Positions 1 through 7,951 of a DNA stretch of 9,869 nucleotides are shown here, in pieces. Each line of letters begins with the position of its first letter. Position 1 is the stretch's first letter. This DNA is from Desulfobacteraceae bacterium (GTDB lineage: Bacteria; Desulfobacterota; Desulfobacteria; Desulfobacterales; UBA11574). The stretch lies in assembly GCA_002868985.1 (NCBI GenBank), contig PKTV01000569.1, positions 1 to 9,869 of the forward strand, given 5' to 3'. Made by a program: the position numbers and the translations under genes. The notes beneath the pieces are model-generated. The model searched no databases. It saw only the letters and a list, made by a program, of their open reading frames with translations, and had not been told where the DNA came from.

Positions 1-1578
1 ATGGGGTTTACCCGTATTGTGACCGGCAAAATAGTTAGAGGATTGATATTTATCCTCGTCGTGACCATTGGCACGGGTTTTATAGGGAAAAAGGTTCCAG
101 GCGGGTTTATGCCCGAAGAAGACATGGGGTATCTTTTGGTAAACATACAATTGCCGGATGCCGCATCCCTGCAACGATCCGACGCGGTTGCCAAAAAAGT
201 CGAAAAAATTATAAAAAAATACGATGAAGTGGAATATATTACCACAGCTACCGGATTCAGTCTGCTTTCAAACAGCATGTCATCCAATGCCGGCTTTATT
301 TTTGTTTCCCTTAAGGATTGGGGTGAACGGGAGAAAACCGCGAAGGAGATCGTTAGACGATTAAACGTTGATTTTCATTTGGCCATTAATGAAGCGCAGG
401 TGTTTGCCTTTGGACCGCCGGCCATTCCCGGATTGGGGAGTGGTTCCGGATTTACCCTGATGATTCAGGACAAAGGGGGGAATACACCGGATTATCTGGC
501 CAAACAGACGGTAAACTTTGTTCAGGCTGCCATGAAACGACCTGAAATCGCTTCTATATTTACAACGTTTAGAGCAACCGTTCCCCAGCGATACATGGAA
601 ATCGATAGGGACAAAGTCCTGAAAGCGGGTATTTCTCTAAATGATATATATACCACTGTCGGCGCCTTTCTGGGCGGTTCCTATGTAAATGATTTCAACA
701 GATTCGGAAGGCTTTACAGAGCCTATATTCAGGCGGAACCCAAGTACAGACAAAATGAAGACCAGATCAACCTTTTTTTCGTTAAAAATAAAGAAAACAA
801 AAGTGTTCCTTTAGCGGCATTTGTCGATATCAAAGAAATTGTCGGGCCGGATTATACCAATCGATTTAATTTGTACAGAGCCATAGAGCTCAGTGGGGGG
901 CCGGCACCCGGATATACTTCGGCCCAGGCATTGGATGCCCTTGAAGATGTAGCCGGGGAGATTCTTCCTGCGGACATGGGCTTTGAGTGGAGCAATATGT
1001 CGTTTCAGGAAAAGAAGGCTTCCGGAACGGGTTCCATTGTTTTCGCGTTTTCATTGCTCTTCGTTTTTCTCATTCTCGCCGCCCAATATGAAAGCTGGTC
1101 CTTGCCCTTTAGTATCCTGCTGGGAACACCCTTTGCAATTTTTGGTGCATTCATGGCATTATTTATATCCCGGCATTTCAGCCAAAGCTATGAACTCAAT
1201 GTTTTTGCCCAGATTGCACTGGTGATGCTCATCGCCATGGCGGCAAAAAATGCCATACTGATCGTTGAGTTTGCCAAGCTGGAATTTGACAAAGGCCTTT
1301 CTTTGTTAGATGAGGCCGTAAAAGCCGCGGAGCTGCGATTCAGACCCATATTGATGACGGCGTTTTCTTTTATTTTGGGTGTTTTGCCGTTGGTTGTTGC
1401 TTCCGGTGCCGGCGCTGAGGCAAGAGTCGTTATGGGCATGGCATTGATAGGCGGAATGTCTATCGCGACACTGTTTGGGGTTTTCTTTTATCCCATGCTG
1501 TTTGTTTTCATCGGCAAAATTGCCAAATATGAGCAGAAACGAGATCTTCAATTGGGACCTGATGCAAAAGAATCATGA
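1..1578 (+). CDS. RND (HAE1/AcrB-type) multidrug efflux permease, C-terminal half (5' partial)
   Basis: This is the inner-membrane, proton-driven pump subunit of a tripartite efflux system. The 525 visible residues correspond to about the second half of an AcrB-like protein (full length about 1,050), so the ATG at base 1 is almost certainly internal. In order I see a transmembrane helix (about residues 14-31), the FMPEEDMGY stretch that follows it in AcrB-like proteins, the second periplasmic porter/docking region with the FVSLKDW, FAFGPPAIP and GGSYVNDF motifs, then the C-terminal helix bundle from about 345. The AAQYESWSLPFSILL and MAAKNAILIVEFAK motifs are typical; K416 in the latter matches the AcrB proton-relay lysine K940. 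The partner aspartates in helix 4 lie outside the window. The stop overlaps the next gene (ATGA), indicating translational coupling to the outer-membrane component. The substrate cannot be deduced. Family assignment is very secure. Confidence 0.96.
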   Translation: MGFTRIVTGKIVRGLIFILVVTIGTGFIGKKVPGGFMPEEDMGYLLVNIQLPDAASLQRSDAVAKKVEKIIKKYDEVEYITTATGFSLLSNSMSSNAGFIFVSLKDWGEREKTAKEIVRRLNVDFHLAINEAQVFAFGPPAIPGLGSGSGFTLMIQDKGGNTPDYLAKQTVNFVQAAMKRPEIASIFTTFRATVPQRYMEIDRDKVLKAGISLNDIYTTVGAFLGGSYVNDFNRFGRLYRAYIQAEPKYRQNEDQINLFFVKNKENKSVPLAAFVDIKEIVGPDYTNRFNLYRAIELSGGPAPGYTSAQALDALEDVAGEILPADMGFEWSNMSFQEKKASGTGSIVFAFSLLFVFLILAAQYESWSLPFSILLGTPFAIFGAFMALFISRHFSQSYELNVFAQIALVMLIAMAAKNAILIVEFAKLEFDKGLSLLDEAVKAAELRFRPILMTAFSFILGVLPLVVASGAGAEARVVMGMALIGGMSIATLFGVFFYPMLFVFIGKIAKYEQKRDLQLGPDAKES

Positions 1579-3020
1579 TGGATATTGAAATGAAAAAATT
1601 GGCTCGAATCGTTACACTGATGATGATTGTATCTTTTACAGGTTGTGCAATGGGTCCTGATTTCAAAAAACCTGTTGTCGAAACGCCGAATACTTTTAGA
1701 TTTTCCGATTCAGAATCCAAAGAAGTGGTCAACTTGAAATGGTGGGAATTGTTTGATGATCCTGTTCTATATTCATTGGTTGCTACGGCCTTGACGGATA
1801 ATAAAGATGCAATGATTGCTGCCAGCCGTATCGAAGAAGCCCGTGCGGCTCTTGGATTTACCAAGGCGGATCAATACCCTCGATTGGATTTAGAGGGTGG
1901 CGCAAGGGTAGGGAACTTTACCGGTGTATCACGATCGTCAACAACCGATAAATCTGCCTATATCGCTCCGGTATTGAGCTGGGAGATTGATTTCTGGGGC
2001 AAATACCGCAGATCCACCGAAGCCGCGACATCAGAATTGATGGCTTCTGAGTATTCACTGAGAACCGTTCAAATCAGTTTGATTTCCGAAGTTGTCAGCA
2101 CCTATTTCTTGTTGTTGGATTATCATCAGAGATTGAACATATCCAAACAGACGCTTGAGTCAAGGCTTTACAGTCTTGATATTATTCAAAAGCGTTTTGA
2201 CAAAGGCATTATTCCTGAAATTGACTTGAACCAGGCACAAATTCAAAAAGAAATTGCCGCCGGGGCCATTCCGTTATACCAGCGATTAATTGCCAATACC
2301 GAAAACGTGCTGAGTATTTTGATGGGAAAATTCCCTGGAGAAATCAAAACAGGGGATGATCTGAACCAACAAGCTGTCCCACCGGATATACCCAGCGGAA
2401 TACCTTCGAGTATTCTCGAACGAAGGCCTGATATTGCTGAAGCGATGTACTTGCTCCAAGCGCAAACAGCAAAGATTGGTGTTGCCCAAGCGCTGAGGTT
2501 TCCATCCATTACCCTGACAGGTCTTTTCGGGGTAGCCAGCGCCGAATTGTCATCCATCTCCACGGATGGAGACATCTGGTCGGTGGGGGGTGGCCTAGTC
2601 GGACCTCTTTTTGATTTTAAGAAAAATCTCCAGCGGGTTGAAATTGAAAAAGAAAGGACCAAGCAGGCATTGTACCGATACGAAAACAGGGTGTTGTTTG
2701 CTTTTCGAGACGTTGCGGACGCGTTGAATGACATTCAAACCTACAAAAAGCAGATTTCTACCGTGGAGAGAAAATTCAAGGCAGCCAAAAATGCTGCCGC
2801 CCTGTCAAAAATGAGATATGACAAAGGCGTAACCAGTTATCTTGAAGTTTTGGAGACGGAACGAACACTGTTTGAGGTCGGATTGGAGCTTTCCCAATTA
2901 AAACAGCAATTCTATAATGCCTATGTAAGATTATATAAAGCCCTTGGCGGGGGGTGGCTTACAAAAGCAGAAATGGAACAGACACAAAATCAGCCGGAAG
3001 CACAAAAGAAACAACCTTAG
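1575..3020 (+). CDS. Outer-membrane efflux channel lipoprotein (NodT/OprM-type OMF)
   Basis: This is the trimeric outer-membrane channel of the tripartite pump whose permease lies immediately upstream. The 481 residues, about family length, begin with a lipoprotein signal peptide: Lys/Arg at 7-11, a hydrophobic core, and an FTGC lipobox placing the lipidated cysteine at residue 24, followed by the typical AMGPDFKKP. Two OEP repeats follow, roughly 60-250 and 275-460. The landmarks are WWELFDDPVL near 56, SWEIDFWGKYRRSTEAA near 135, and the strongly conserved ERRPDIAEAMYLLQAQTAKIG starting near 282. The C-terminal helix has the usual RYDKGVTSYLEVLETER motif. The start overlaps the permease stop by 4 bases; an internal ATG at 1590 (MKKLARIV) gives a more standard signal peptide and is an alternative start. 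The extreme C-terminus is Gln/Lys-rich. The adaptor protein is expected upstream of the window. Confidence 0.95.
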   Translation: MMDIEMKKLARIVTLMMIVSFTGCAMGPDFKKPVVETPNTFRFSDSESKEVVNLKWWELFDDPVLYSLVATALTDNKDAMIAASRIEEARAALGFTKADQYPRLDLEGGARVGNFTGVSRSSTTDKSAYIAPVLSWEIDFWGKYRRSTEAATSELMASEYSLRTVQISLISEVVSTYFLLLDYHQRLNISKQTLESRLYSLDIIQKRFDKGIIPEIDLNQAQIQKEIAAGAIPLYQRLIANTENVLSILMGKFPGEIKTGDDLNQQAVPPDIPSGIPSSILERRPDIAEAMYLLQAQTAKIGVAQALRFPSITLTGLFGVASAELSSISTDGDIWSVGGGLVGPLFDFKKNLQRVEIEKERTKQALYRYENRVLFAFRDVADALNDIQTYKKQISTVERKFKAAKNAAALSKMRYDKGVTSYLEVLETERTLFEVGLELSQLKQQFYNAYVRLYKALGGGWLTKAEMEQTQNQPEAQKKQP

Positions 3021-3094
3021 TATCTTAATTGTTAGTTTTTTGTATTTTGTGGCAAAATTTTTTCGTATCCATTAATGGAGGAATTGAGATAGTG

Positions 3095-3165
3095 GAAATT
3101 CCAAATAACAAATCTCAAATAACAAGCAAATACCAATGACCAAAATCCCAAAGACAAACCAGTAG
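3095..3165 (+). repeat. CAAAT-type low-complexity repeat, left arm
   Basis: The stretch is built from short words such as CCAAATAACAAAT, CAAATAACAAG and CAAATACCAAT. It is similar in style to the complement of the right arm at 3228-3323, so the two arms form a loose, imperfect inverted pair. Repeats of this kind are, to my recollection, scattered between genes in several Desulfobacterota genomes; copy number here cannot be judged from one window. Confidence 0.45.
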
Positions 3166-3227
3166 ATGATCTTGAAGAAAGGCAAACGAATTGAAAAAAA
3201 TATTTTCATCAATACTGAGGAAATTAA

Positions 3228-3323
3228 AACGTTTCGTTCTTTAGTGTTTGAAATTTGGAGCTTGTAGTTTGAAATTTATTTGAAATTTGATGCTTGTGAT
3301 TTGCTATTTCCGGTTTATCCGGG
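3228..3323 (-). repeat. CAAAT-type low-complexity repeat, right arm (inverted)
   Basis: On the minus strand this reads as tandem CAAATTTCAAAT, CACAAGCATCAAAT and CTCCAAATTTCAAAC words. The minus-strand translation (NHKHQISNKFQ...SSKFQ) has the look of the spurious proteins such repeats produce. The stretch appears to end near the GGTTTATCCGGGTTAGG at about 3311-3327, which argues that the sequence just downstream is not the true N-terminus of the channel gene. Confidence 0.45.
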
Positions 3324-3368
3324 TTAGGAGCTTTGCTCTCTTTCCCTGCTCGTCCAAACCATGGTGTT

Positions 3369-4037
3369 ATGATACAAAAACAATTAACCAGAAATAATAT
3401 CATTCTCCTGATTTGCTTACTCCTCACTATTTTTTTCTATCCCATTTTATCAAAGCAGCGATTACTCATGAGAGATATCATTTTCACGGCCATTATTCTG
3501 TGTGGTACGTATTCACTCGATTTTCATAAAAGAACCCGTAATATATTAATCGTTTCCGGAGCCATTACCATAATACTGACCTGGCTTCATTATGTCTTCA
3601 TCTCCGACCTATTAAAACTGTTCTCTTTCCTATCATTTTTCTTCTTTAACATGTTTATTGCCGTGTTCATGATCCGGCATATCGCCAGAAGCAAACAGGT
3701 GACGTTGACCATTATCATCAATTCCATTAACGGTTATCTGCTGATCGGCATATTGGGGGCGGTGCTCCTGGCTATGACGGAAATCATGCAAAATTTTTTT
3801 TTCCACATAAATACCGAAGCCATCAACTTTGCAGGTGATGCTGCCGCAGGGTTTCATGATTATCTATATTTTAGTTTTGTTACGCTGACCACTTTAGGAT
3901 ATGGCGATATTACGCCGGTTTCCGCTTTTGCCAAATCCTTAACCATTGTTATTGCTATCGCCGGCCAGCTTTATTTGACGATTCTGGTTGCCATGCTGGT
4001 GGGCAAGTACTTAAGCAGTACTATAGAAAGATCGTAG
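3369..4037 (+). CDS. Potassium-channel-like membrane protein (Ion_trans_2 pore)
   Basis: This is probably an inner-membrane K+ channel. From the ATG at 3369 the protein has 222 residues and about six hydrophobic helices: 11-26, 36-50, 58-77, 83-104, 113-138 and 189-213. A pore loop at 165-183 carries the K+ selectivity filter TLTTLGYGD (GYGD 177-180) and then ITPVSAFAKSL, the classic bacterial two-helix pore signature (Pfam Ion_trans_2). There is no arginine-rich S4 helix, so voltage gating is unlikely, and no C-terminal RCK or cyclic-nucleotide domain. The frame opens further upstream with a TTG at 3333, but its only Shine-Dalgarno-like AGGAG (3326-3330) sits 2 bases away and it abuts a repeat, so I prefer 3369, which itself lacks a good ribosome site. 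The VWA-OmpA gene follows after 43 bases. Function is secure at the pore level; the start is uncertain. Confidence 0.88.
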   Translation: MIQKQLTRNNIILLICLLLTIFFYPILSKQRLLMRDIIFTAIILCGTYSLDFHKRTRNILIVSGAITIILTWLHYVFISDLLKLFSFLSFFFFNMFIAVFMIRHIARSKQVTLTIIINSINGYLLIGILGAVLLAMTEIMQNFFFHINTEAINFAGDAAAGFHDYLYFSFVTLTTLGYGDITPVSAFAKSLTIVIAIAGQLYLTILVAMLVGKYLSSTIERS

Positions 4038-4067
4038 TTTATAGGAAAGATTAACTTTAAACAAAAC

Positions 4068-4072
4068 AGGAG
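4068..4072 (+). promoter_or_regulatory. Ribosome binding site of the VWA-OmpA gene
   Basis: AGGAG stands 8 bases before the ATG at 4081. This supports that start and the signal peptide that follows it. Confidence 0.75.
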
Positions 4073-4080
4073 ATGGAATT

Positions 4081-5169
4081 ATGAGAAAAAATCATAAATG
4101 GAAGTCAGTTGTAATGACGGTGTTTTTTTTAAGTATGATGGTTGGTGTTTCTTTTGCTGCTGAAGCTGTTGTGGAAAAAGAAAATGTGCCCGCTGTCATT
4201 ATAACAGAAGAAATTATTAAAACGGCGGACAATTTCATTGTATTGTTCGATAGTTCAAGTTCCATGAAAGAACCATTTCAAGATACCGGACTGACAACGT
4301 TAGGTGCTGCCAAAAAACTATTAAAAGATAGAAATGAGATACTTCCGGATCTGGAATACAATGCAGGGTTATACTTGTTTACACCCTTTAAACCCATTTA
4401 CATGATGCAGAAATATGACCGGGATAAATTTGCTGCTGCCATTGACCAACTGCCGGCAAAGGCGTCTGGAGCAACCTTAATTCAGCAGGGACTTCTTAAA
4501 TTGGATGGCGTACTGTCGGGACTTTCCGGACGAACCGTGGTGTTCTTATTCACCGATGGTTCTTATAGTCAAATGCCTGGATCCAGAAAGCCGGTGGAAA
4601 TCGCAAAAGGACTTGCTGATAAGTATAATGTTTGCTTTTACGTCATCAGCACCGCCAAAGGTGATCAAGAAAAAGAGGTGCTGAAAGCGGTTGCTTCTAT
4701 AAACGAGTGTTCGCGAGTCGTTCCATTTGATCAAGTGTTTGAAAAGCCCGTCTATCTGGCTGGAGCGCTTTTTATCATTGAGACCAGAATCGAAAAATTT
4801 CTTACAACAACCTATCGACTGGCTGATGTTAAAATCGATAATATTCTGTTTGATTTTGACAGTGTTCAGGTTCGTTCCGAATATAATGACGAGCTGAATT
4901 TGCTGGGAGAGTTTTTAAAGAATAATCCAAGTACGTACGTGGTCTTGACAGGTTTCACGGACAATACCGGTTCTCCCGAGTATAATCTTGGGTTGGCACG
5001 ACGAAGAGCTGAAAGTATCGAAGCATACCTGATCGACAAATTCAATGTGAGTGTCGGACAGATCGTCACCCAGTGGTACGGAAAAGCCGATCCGGTTGCC
5101 GGCAACGACAACAGTGACGGCCGTCGGCAAAACCGAAGGGTTGAAACTATTGTCATGGGGTTTGATTAA
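4081..5169 (+). CDS. Secreted VWA-OmpA fusion protein (peptidoglycan-binding)
   Basis: This is a 362-residue periplasmic or outer-membrane-associated protein. Residues 1-27 are a Sec signal peptide (KNHKWK, hydrophobic core, SFA-A cleavage site). A von Willebrand factor A domain covers about 50-235: a MIDAS metal site is visible as DSSSS (D57, S59, S61), with T132 in GATLIQQG and D159 in FLFTDGS, so the domain looks metal-binding and intact. After a short linker (about 236-248) comes an OmpA C-terminal domain (about 249-362): ILFDFDS, then TGFTDNTGSPEYNLGLARRRAESI, with D294 and R309 at the positions that bind diaminopimelate in peptidoglycan. The C-terminal GRRQNRRVE is typical. The protein has no beta-barrel. 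A VWA ligand-binding module tethered to the cell wall suggests a scaffolding or adhesion role (inference). It follows the channel gene by 43 bases and may share its transcript. Confidence 0.92.
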   Translation: MRKNHKWKSVVMTVFFLSMMVGVSFAAEAVVEKENVPAVIITEEIIKTADNFIVLFDSSSSMKEPFQDTGLTTLGAAKKLLKDRNEILPDLEYNAGLYLFTPFKPIYMMQKYDRDKFAAAIDQLPAKASGATLIQQGLLKLDGVLSGLSGRTVVFLFTDGSYSQMPGSRKPVEIAKGLADKYNVCFYVISTAKGDQEKEVLKAVASINECSRVVPFDQVFEKPVYLAGALFIIETRIEKFLTTTYRLADVKIDNILFDFDSVQVRSEYNDELNLLGEFLKNNPSTYVVLTGFTDNTGSPEYNLGLARRRAESIEAYLIDKFNVSVGQIVTQWYGKADPVAGNDNSDGRRQNRRVETIVMGFD

Positions 5170-5259
5170 ATTGAGTAGGAATGCCCGATAAAAAAATCTT
5201 TTCTGTTTTAGATATAGAACTCAAGTTTCGCATTCGAGTATTGCTAAGAATTTTTTGAA

Positions 5260-5294
5260 GTAGCAGGCTGAGATAAAGTTTTCCGGCCTGCTAC
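5260..5294 (+). promoter_or_regulatory. Hairpin just upstream of the SpmAB start
   Basis: The 9-base arms GTAGCAGGC (5260-5268) and GCCTGCTAC (5286-5294) are perfect complements separated by 17 bases. There is no T-tract on either strand, so it is not a standard terminator. It ends 10 bases before the ATG at 5305 and would occupy the ribosome-loading region, so it could be a translational control element or an operator. Confidence 0.4.
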
Positions 5295-5304
5295 ACTTTA
5301 TGGA

Positions 5305-6600
5305 ATGGTGTTCATGAACGTCATATTCGTACTGATTGTTCTGAGTGCGTTCTTGTTTGCCGGATGGCAGCAAATTTTCTTTGTTTCGATGCAAGATGCG
5401 TCGTCGCCCATGGAGATTCTCTCCAAAGCGATGATCGTATCGGCCGGCGGGGCAGTGGAACTGGCCATCGGCTTGGTGGGCGTGATGGCCCTGTTTCTGG
5501 GGTTGATGAAAGTGGCTGAAGCCGGCGGCATGCTCACCATTTTGGCGCGGCTGATTCGTCCGCTGATGGTCAAGCTTTTCCCTGATGTACCGGCGGATCA
5601 TCCGGCTATGGGTGCCATGATTCTAAACCTTTCGGCCAACGCGTTGGGGCTTGGCAATGCCGCTACGCCCTTTGGCATCCGGGCCATGCAGGAGCTTGAC
5701 AAGCTCAACCCTCAGCGTGGAACAGCCACCGATGCCATGGCCCTGTTTCTGGCCATCAATACCTCCAGTGTGACCCTGTTGCCCAGCGGGGTGATCGCCC
5801 TTCGTGCAGCCGCCGGTTCGTCAGACCCGGCCGCGATTTTACCCACGACATTGTTTGCCACCATCGGTTCCACCGCTGTTGCCGTTGTTGCAGCCAAACT
5901 GTATCAGAGACTATTGCCGCTCAAAGTTGATGCCGAAGCTTCTTTGCCGCAGGTGCCTTCAGATGACGGGGAAGACGTGCCGCTCAAAGACGCTGCCAAA
6001 GGATATCCTTTGTGGGTCAGTCTCGTGGCGCTTGCATCCCTTGTAACATTGATACCTGTTTCCGTGGTTTATGGACGAACCATATCGCCTTGGATCATTC
6101 CGGCGCTCATGGTCGGGTTTTTAGCTTTTGGTCTGGTGCGTCGCGTTCGCGTCTATGAAGTGTTTGTTGAAGGCGCCAAGGATGGATTCCAGGTGGCTCT
6201 TCGGATCATTCCCTATCTGGTGGCCATCCTTGTGGCCGTGGATATGTTCCGGGCAAGTGGTGCGTTGGAATTCATGGTCGGTTTGCTAAGCGGCATTACC
6301 GGCCGTTTCGGCCTGCCTGCCGAGGCCCTTCCCATGGCGTTGATGCGGCCCCTTTCCGGATCAGGGGCATATGGTATTCTGGCCTCCATCATCAACGATC
6401 CGCTAATCGGTCCCGACAGTTACACCGGCTATCTGGTTTCAACACTGCAGGGGTCCACCGAAACGACCTTTTATGTGTTGGCTGTTTATTTTGGGGCCGT
6501 ACAGGTTCGCCGTGTCCGCCACTCGCTGGCTGCCGGATTAACGGCAGATATAGCCGGCATAATCTTTGCGGTTTTGGCCTGCTCGTTTTTCCTCGGATAG
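5305..6600 (+). CDS. Fused SpmA-SpmB spore-maturation-like membrane protein (nucleoside recognition domain)
   Basis: This is a 431-residue polytopic inner-membrane protein of unknown transport or regulatory role. Residues 1 to about 205 resemble SpmA: helices at about 4-20 and 50-70, then the signature NLSANALGLGNAATPFG (108-124) and a helix near 180-198. A hydrophilic linker (about 207-232) joins an SpmB-like half: helices near 237-256 and 262-278, EGAKDGFQVALRIIPYLVAILV (289-310), RPLSGSG (348-354) and LQGSTETTFYVLAVYFG (381-397). Both halves contain Gate/nucleoside-recognition-type motifs. In Bacillus SpmA and SpmB are separate proteins needed for spore core dehydration; fused versions occur in Gram-negative bacteria that do not sporulate, so sporulation must not be inferred. 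No clear Shine-Dalgarno precedes 5305; the ATG at 5314 is an alternative. The gene is noticeably GC-richer than its neighbours and converges with the TPR gene. Confidence 0.92.
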   Translation: MVFMNVIFVLIVLSAFLFAGWQQIFFVSMQDASSPMEILSKAMIVSAGGAVELAIGLVGVMALFLGLMKVAEAGGMLTILARLIRPLMVKLFPDVPADHPAMGAMILNLSANALGLGNAATPFGIRAMQELDKLNPQRGTATDAMALFLAINTSSVTLLPSGVIALRAAAGSSDPAAILPTTLFATIGSTAVAVVAAKLYQRLLPLKVDAEASLPQVPSDDGEDVPLKDAAKGYPLWVSLVALASLVTLIPVSVVYGRTISPWIIPALMVGFLAFGLVRRVRVYEVFVEGAKDGFQVALRIIPYLVAILVAVDMFRASGALEFMVGLLSGITGRFGLPAEALPMALMRPLSGSGAYGILASIINDPLIGPDSYTGYLVSTLQGSTETTFYVLAVYFGAVQVRRVRHSLAAGLTADIAGIIFAVLACSFFLG

Positions 6601-6620
6601 AACAGACTGTTTATATTGAA

Positions 6621-7352
6621 TTATTCGTCTTTTTTTGGGGGCTTTAATCTCAAGCCGAAGATAAACACAAACGCCATTCCGATCATACCGATCAAGCCCG
6701 CCCTTCGCATATCTTCAGGGTCAGCATATCCTGATATATATCGGTAAAAGAAGTATCTGGGATCGATTTCCGCTGCCCTTTTGAGATCGGCGTTGGCCAA
6801 TACTTCTTGATCCAATTCCAGGTAAACCTTGGCTCGGGTTCTATAAATATCTGACAAAATTCTCAGATCACCTTCCATGGCAAGAGCTCTGTTTGAATCA
6901 TTGATGGCTTCGTCCAGTTGACCAATCATGCGAAAAGCTTCCGCACGGTAACCAAATACCCCCTTTATTTCCGGTTCCAGATCGATGGCCCTGTCAAAGT
7001 TGACAATGGCCTTTTCATAGTTTTTGATTTTGAGATGAGCCATCCCCAGTATCTGGTAGGCATCGGCTTTGTTTGGGACCAGTCGGGTATAGTCGGTAAA
7101 ATCTTCAATCACCTCTTGGTATTTTTCCTGAAAATAATAATTCAATCCTCGTTTTTCATAGGCAGTCGCAAGCCTGGGGTTCAACTCTATCGCTTTGGTG
7201 AAATAAGTGGTCTTTTTATAGGCCATCGAGGTTTTCAAACCCAGATCGAAGTATTCCAGAGCATTTTTGTCAAAGGCATAAACTTTTTGACCATGTTTTG
7301 GCCAAGCTATCGTCACCAATAGTATCAGTATGCAAATATATAATTTTTTCAT
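6621..7352 (-). CDS. Membrane-tethered tetratricopeptide-repeat protein
   Basis: This 243-residue protein begins with an N-terminal hydrophobic segment (about 4-17, after MKK) that is either a signal peptide or an anchor. About five TPR units follow: roughly 29-62 (ending KAIELNPR), 63-96, 97-130 (GMAHLKIKNYEKAIVNFDRAIDLEP, a near-consensus unit), 131-163 (EAFRMIGQLDEAINDSNRAL) and 167-200 (RAKVYLELDQEVLANADLKRAAEIDP). A second hydrophobic helix (about 218-236) and a lysine-rich tail (KPPKKDE) follow. With positive charge after the last helix the tail is probably cytoplasmic and the TPRs periplasmic. TPRs are protein-interaction scaffolds; the partner is unknown. An AAAAGG motif lies about 9 bases before the ATG. 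The gene runs opposite to its neighbours, with only 20 bases separating its stop from that of SpmAB. Confidence 0.85.
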   Translation of the reverse strand: MKKLYICILILLVTIAWPKHGQKVYAFDKNALEYFDLGLKTSMAYKKTTYFTKAIELNPRLATAYEKRGLNYYFQEKYQEVIEDFTDYTRLVPNKADAYQILGMAHLKIKNYEKAIVNFDRAIDLEPEIKGVFGYRAEAFRMIGQLDEAINDSNRALAMEGDLRILSDIYRTRAKVYLELDQEVLANADLKRAAEIDPRYFFYRYISGYADPEDMRRAGLIGMIGMAFVFIFGLRLKPPKKDE

Positions 7353-7951
7353 GTTCTTAAACCTTTTCGATATGTTTTTTCTGAATGCCCAATTTTTAGT
7401 CCAGGAGCAGCCAGCAGTGTTTTAATTGTCTTTTTTATTTCCAGTTTTTCCGGATTAGATGTTCGAAAAAACAATGCCCTGAGACATGTGTATCGTTTCA
7501 ATCCGACTTGTTTTATTCGTTCATTTCTATCTTTACTAAAAATAATTCCTTGCTTGTAGATTGCAACCCCCGGCTTGCATTTTTTTTAAAATATATTTTA
7601 GCAATACAGATGTTGCATGATCTAATATATCAACAGGTTAATTCAAAAATGCCATGTTGTCATAAGTACACCCTGTGGTATCTTTTTGGGGGTTCATCAT
7701 GAACCTTGCAAAGAGCTAAATTTTAAGCCCAATTGCCAAGTTCATCGAAGCCCGACTATAAATTAATAATGCAAAATGCATTCCAAAAATGATTAATGAA
7801 TGTGCAAAGACATTTCTTTTATATTTTCAATCAGTTGTTTTTTTTGTCATCAAATGTTCAAAATATTTCACGTAAAAATCATAAGAGCGTCGATGTAAAC
7901 TTTAACAGTGTGTAAAAAATATTGTCAGCTCTACTGATCCTTCCAAAAAAC
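7353..7951. other. AT-rich gap without a supported gene
   Basis: About 600 bases lie between the TPR gene start and the MITE-like element. Only short open frames without ribosome sites are present. The single noticeable structure is a small dyad GGTTCA-TCA-TGAACC at 7691-7705, which could be an operator but stands far from any gene start. The promoter of the TPR gene must lie in the first part of this gap on the minus strand; I could not place it convincingly. Confidence 0.5.

Larger units (their letters stand above)
3021..3368. other. AT-rich intergenic gap after the efflux operon
   Basis: No convincing gene is present. The gap contains two stretches dominated by CAAAT/AAATTTC words, annotated separately, joined by an unremarkable spacer. 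No clear GC-rich stem plus T-tract was found behind the efflux operon, so the end of that transcript is not resolved. No convincing promoter for the following channel gene was seen. Confidence 0.5.

Noticed and set aside
2243..2734. Minus-strand ORF of 163 codons inside the efflux channel gene
   Set aside because: It lies wholly antisense to a well-supported outer-membrane channel gene and has no recognisable domain or ribosome site.
3333..3368. TTG start extending the channel protein by 12 residues
   Set aside because: The only AGGAG is 2 bases from the TTG, the added residues (LSFPARPNHGV) have no membrane or domain character, and the segment borders a repeat. The ATG at 3369 was preferred, though it also lacks a clear ribosome site.
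3224..3427. Minus-strand ORF of 67 codons
   Set aside because: Its C-terminal half is the translation of the CAAAT-type repeat and the rest is antisense to the channel gene.
5221..5601. Minus-strand ORF of 126 codons, His/Gln-rich
   Set aside because: It is antisense to the SpmAB start. The composition is an artefact of the opposite strand of membrane-protein codons.
5305..6600. Evidence for sporulation
   Set aside because: SpmA/SpmB-like fusions occur in non-spore-formers, and no other sporulation gene is present.
6918..7322. Plus-strand ORF of 134 codons
   Set aside because: It is antisense to the TPR gene, whose repeats are clearly real on the minus strand.
7508..7702. Plus-strand ORF of 64 codons in the AT-rich gap
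   Set aside because: It starts with TTG, has no ribosome site, and its translation shows no domain or consistent helix pattern.
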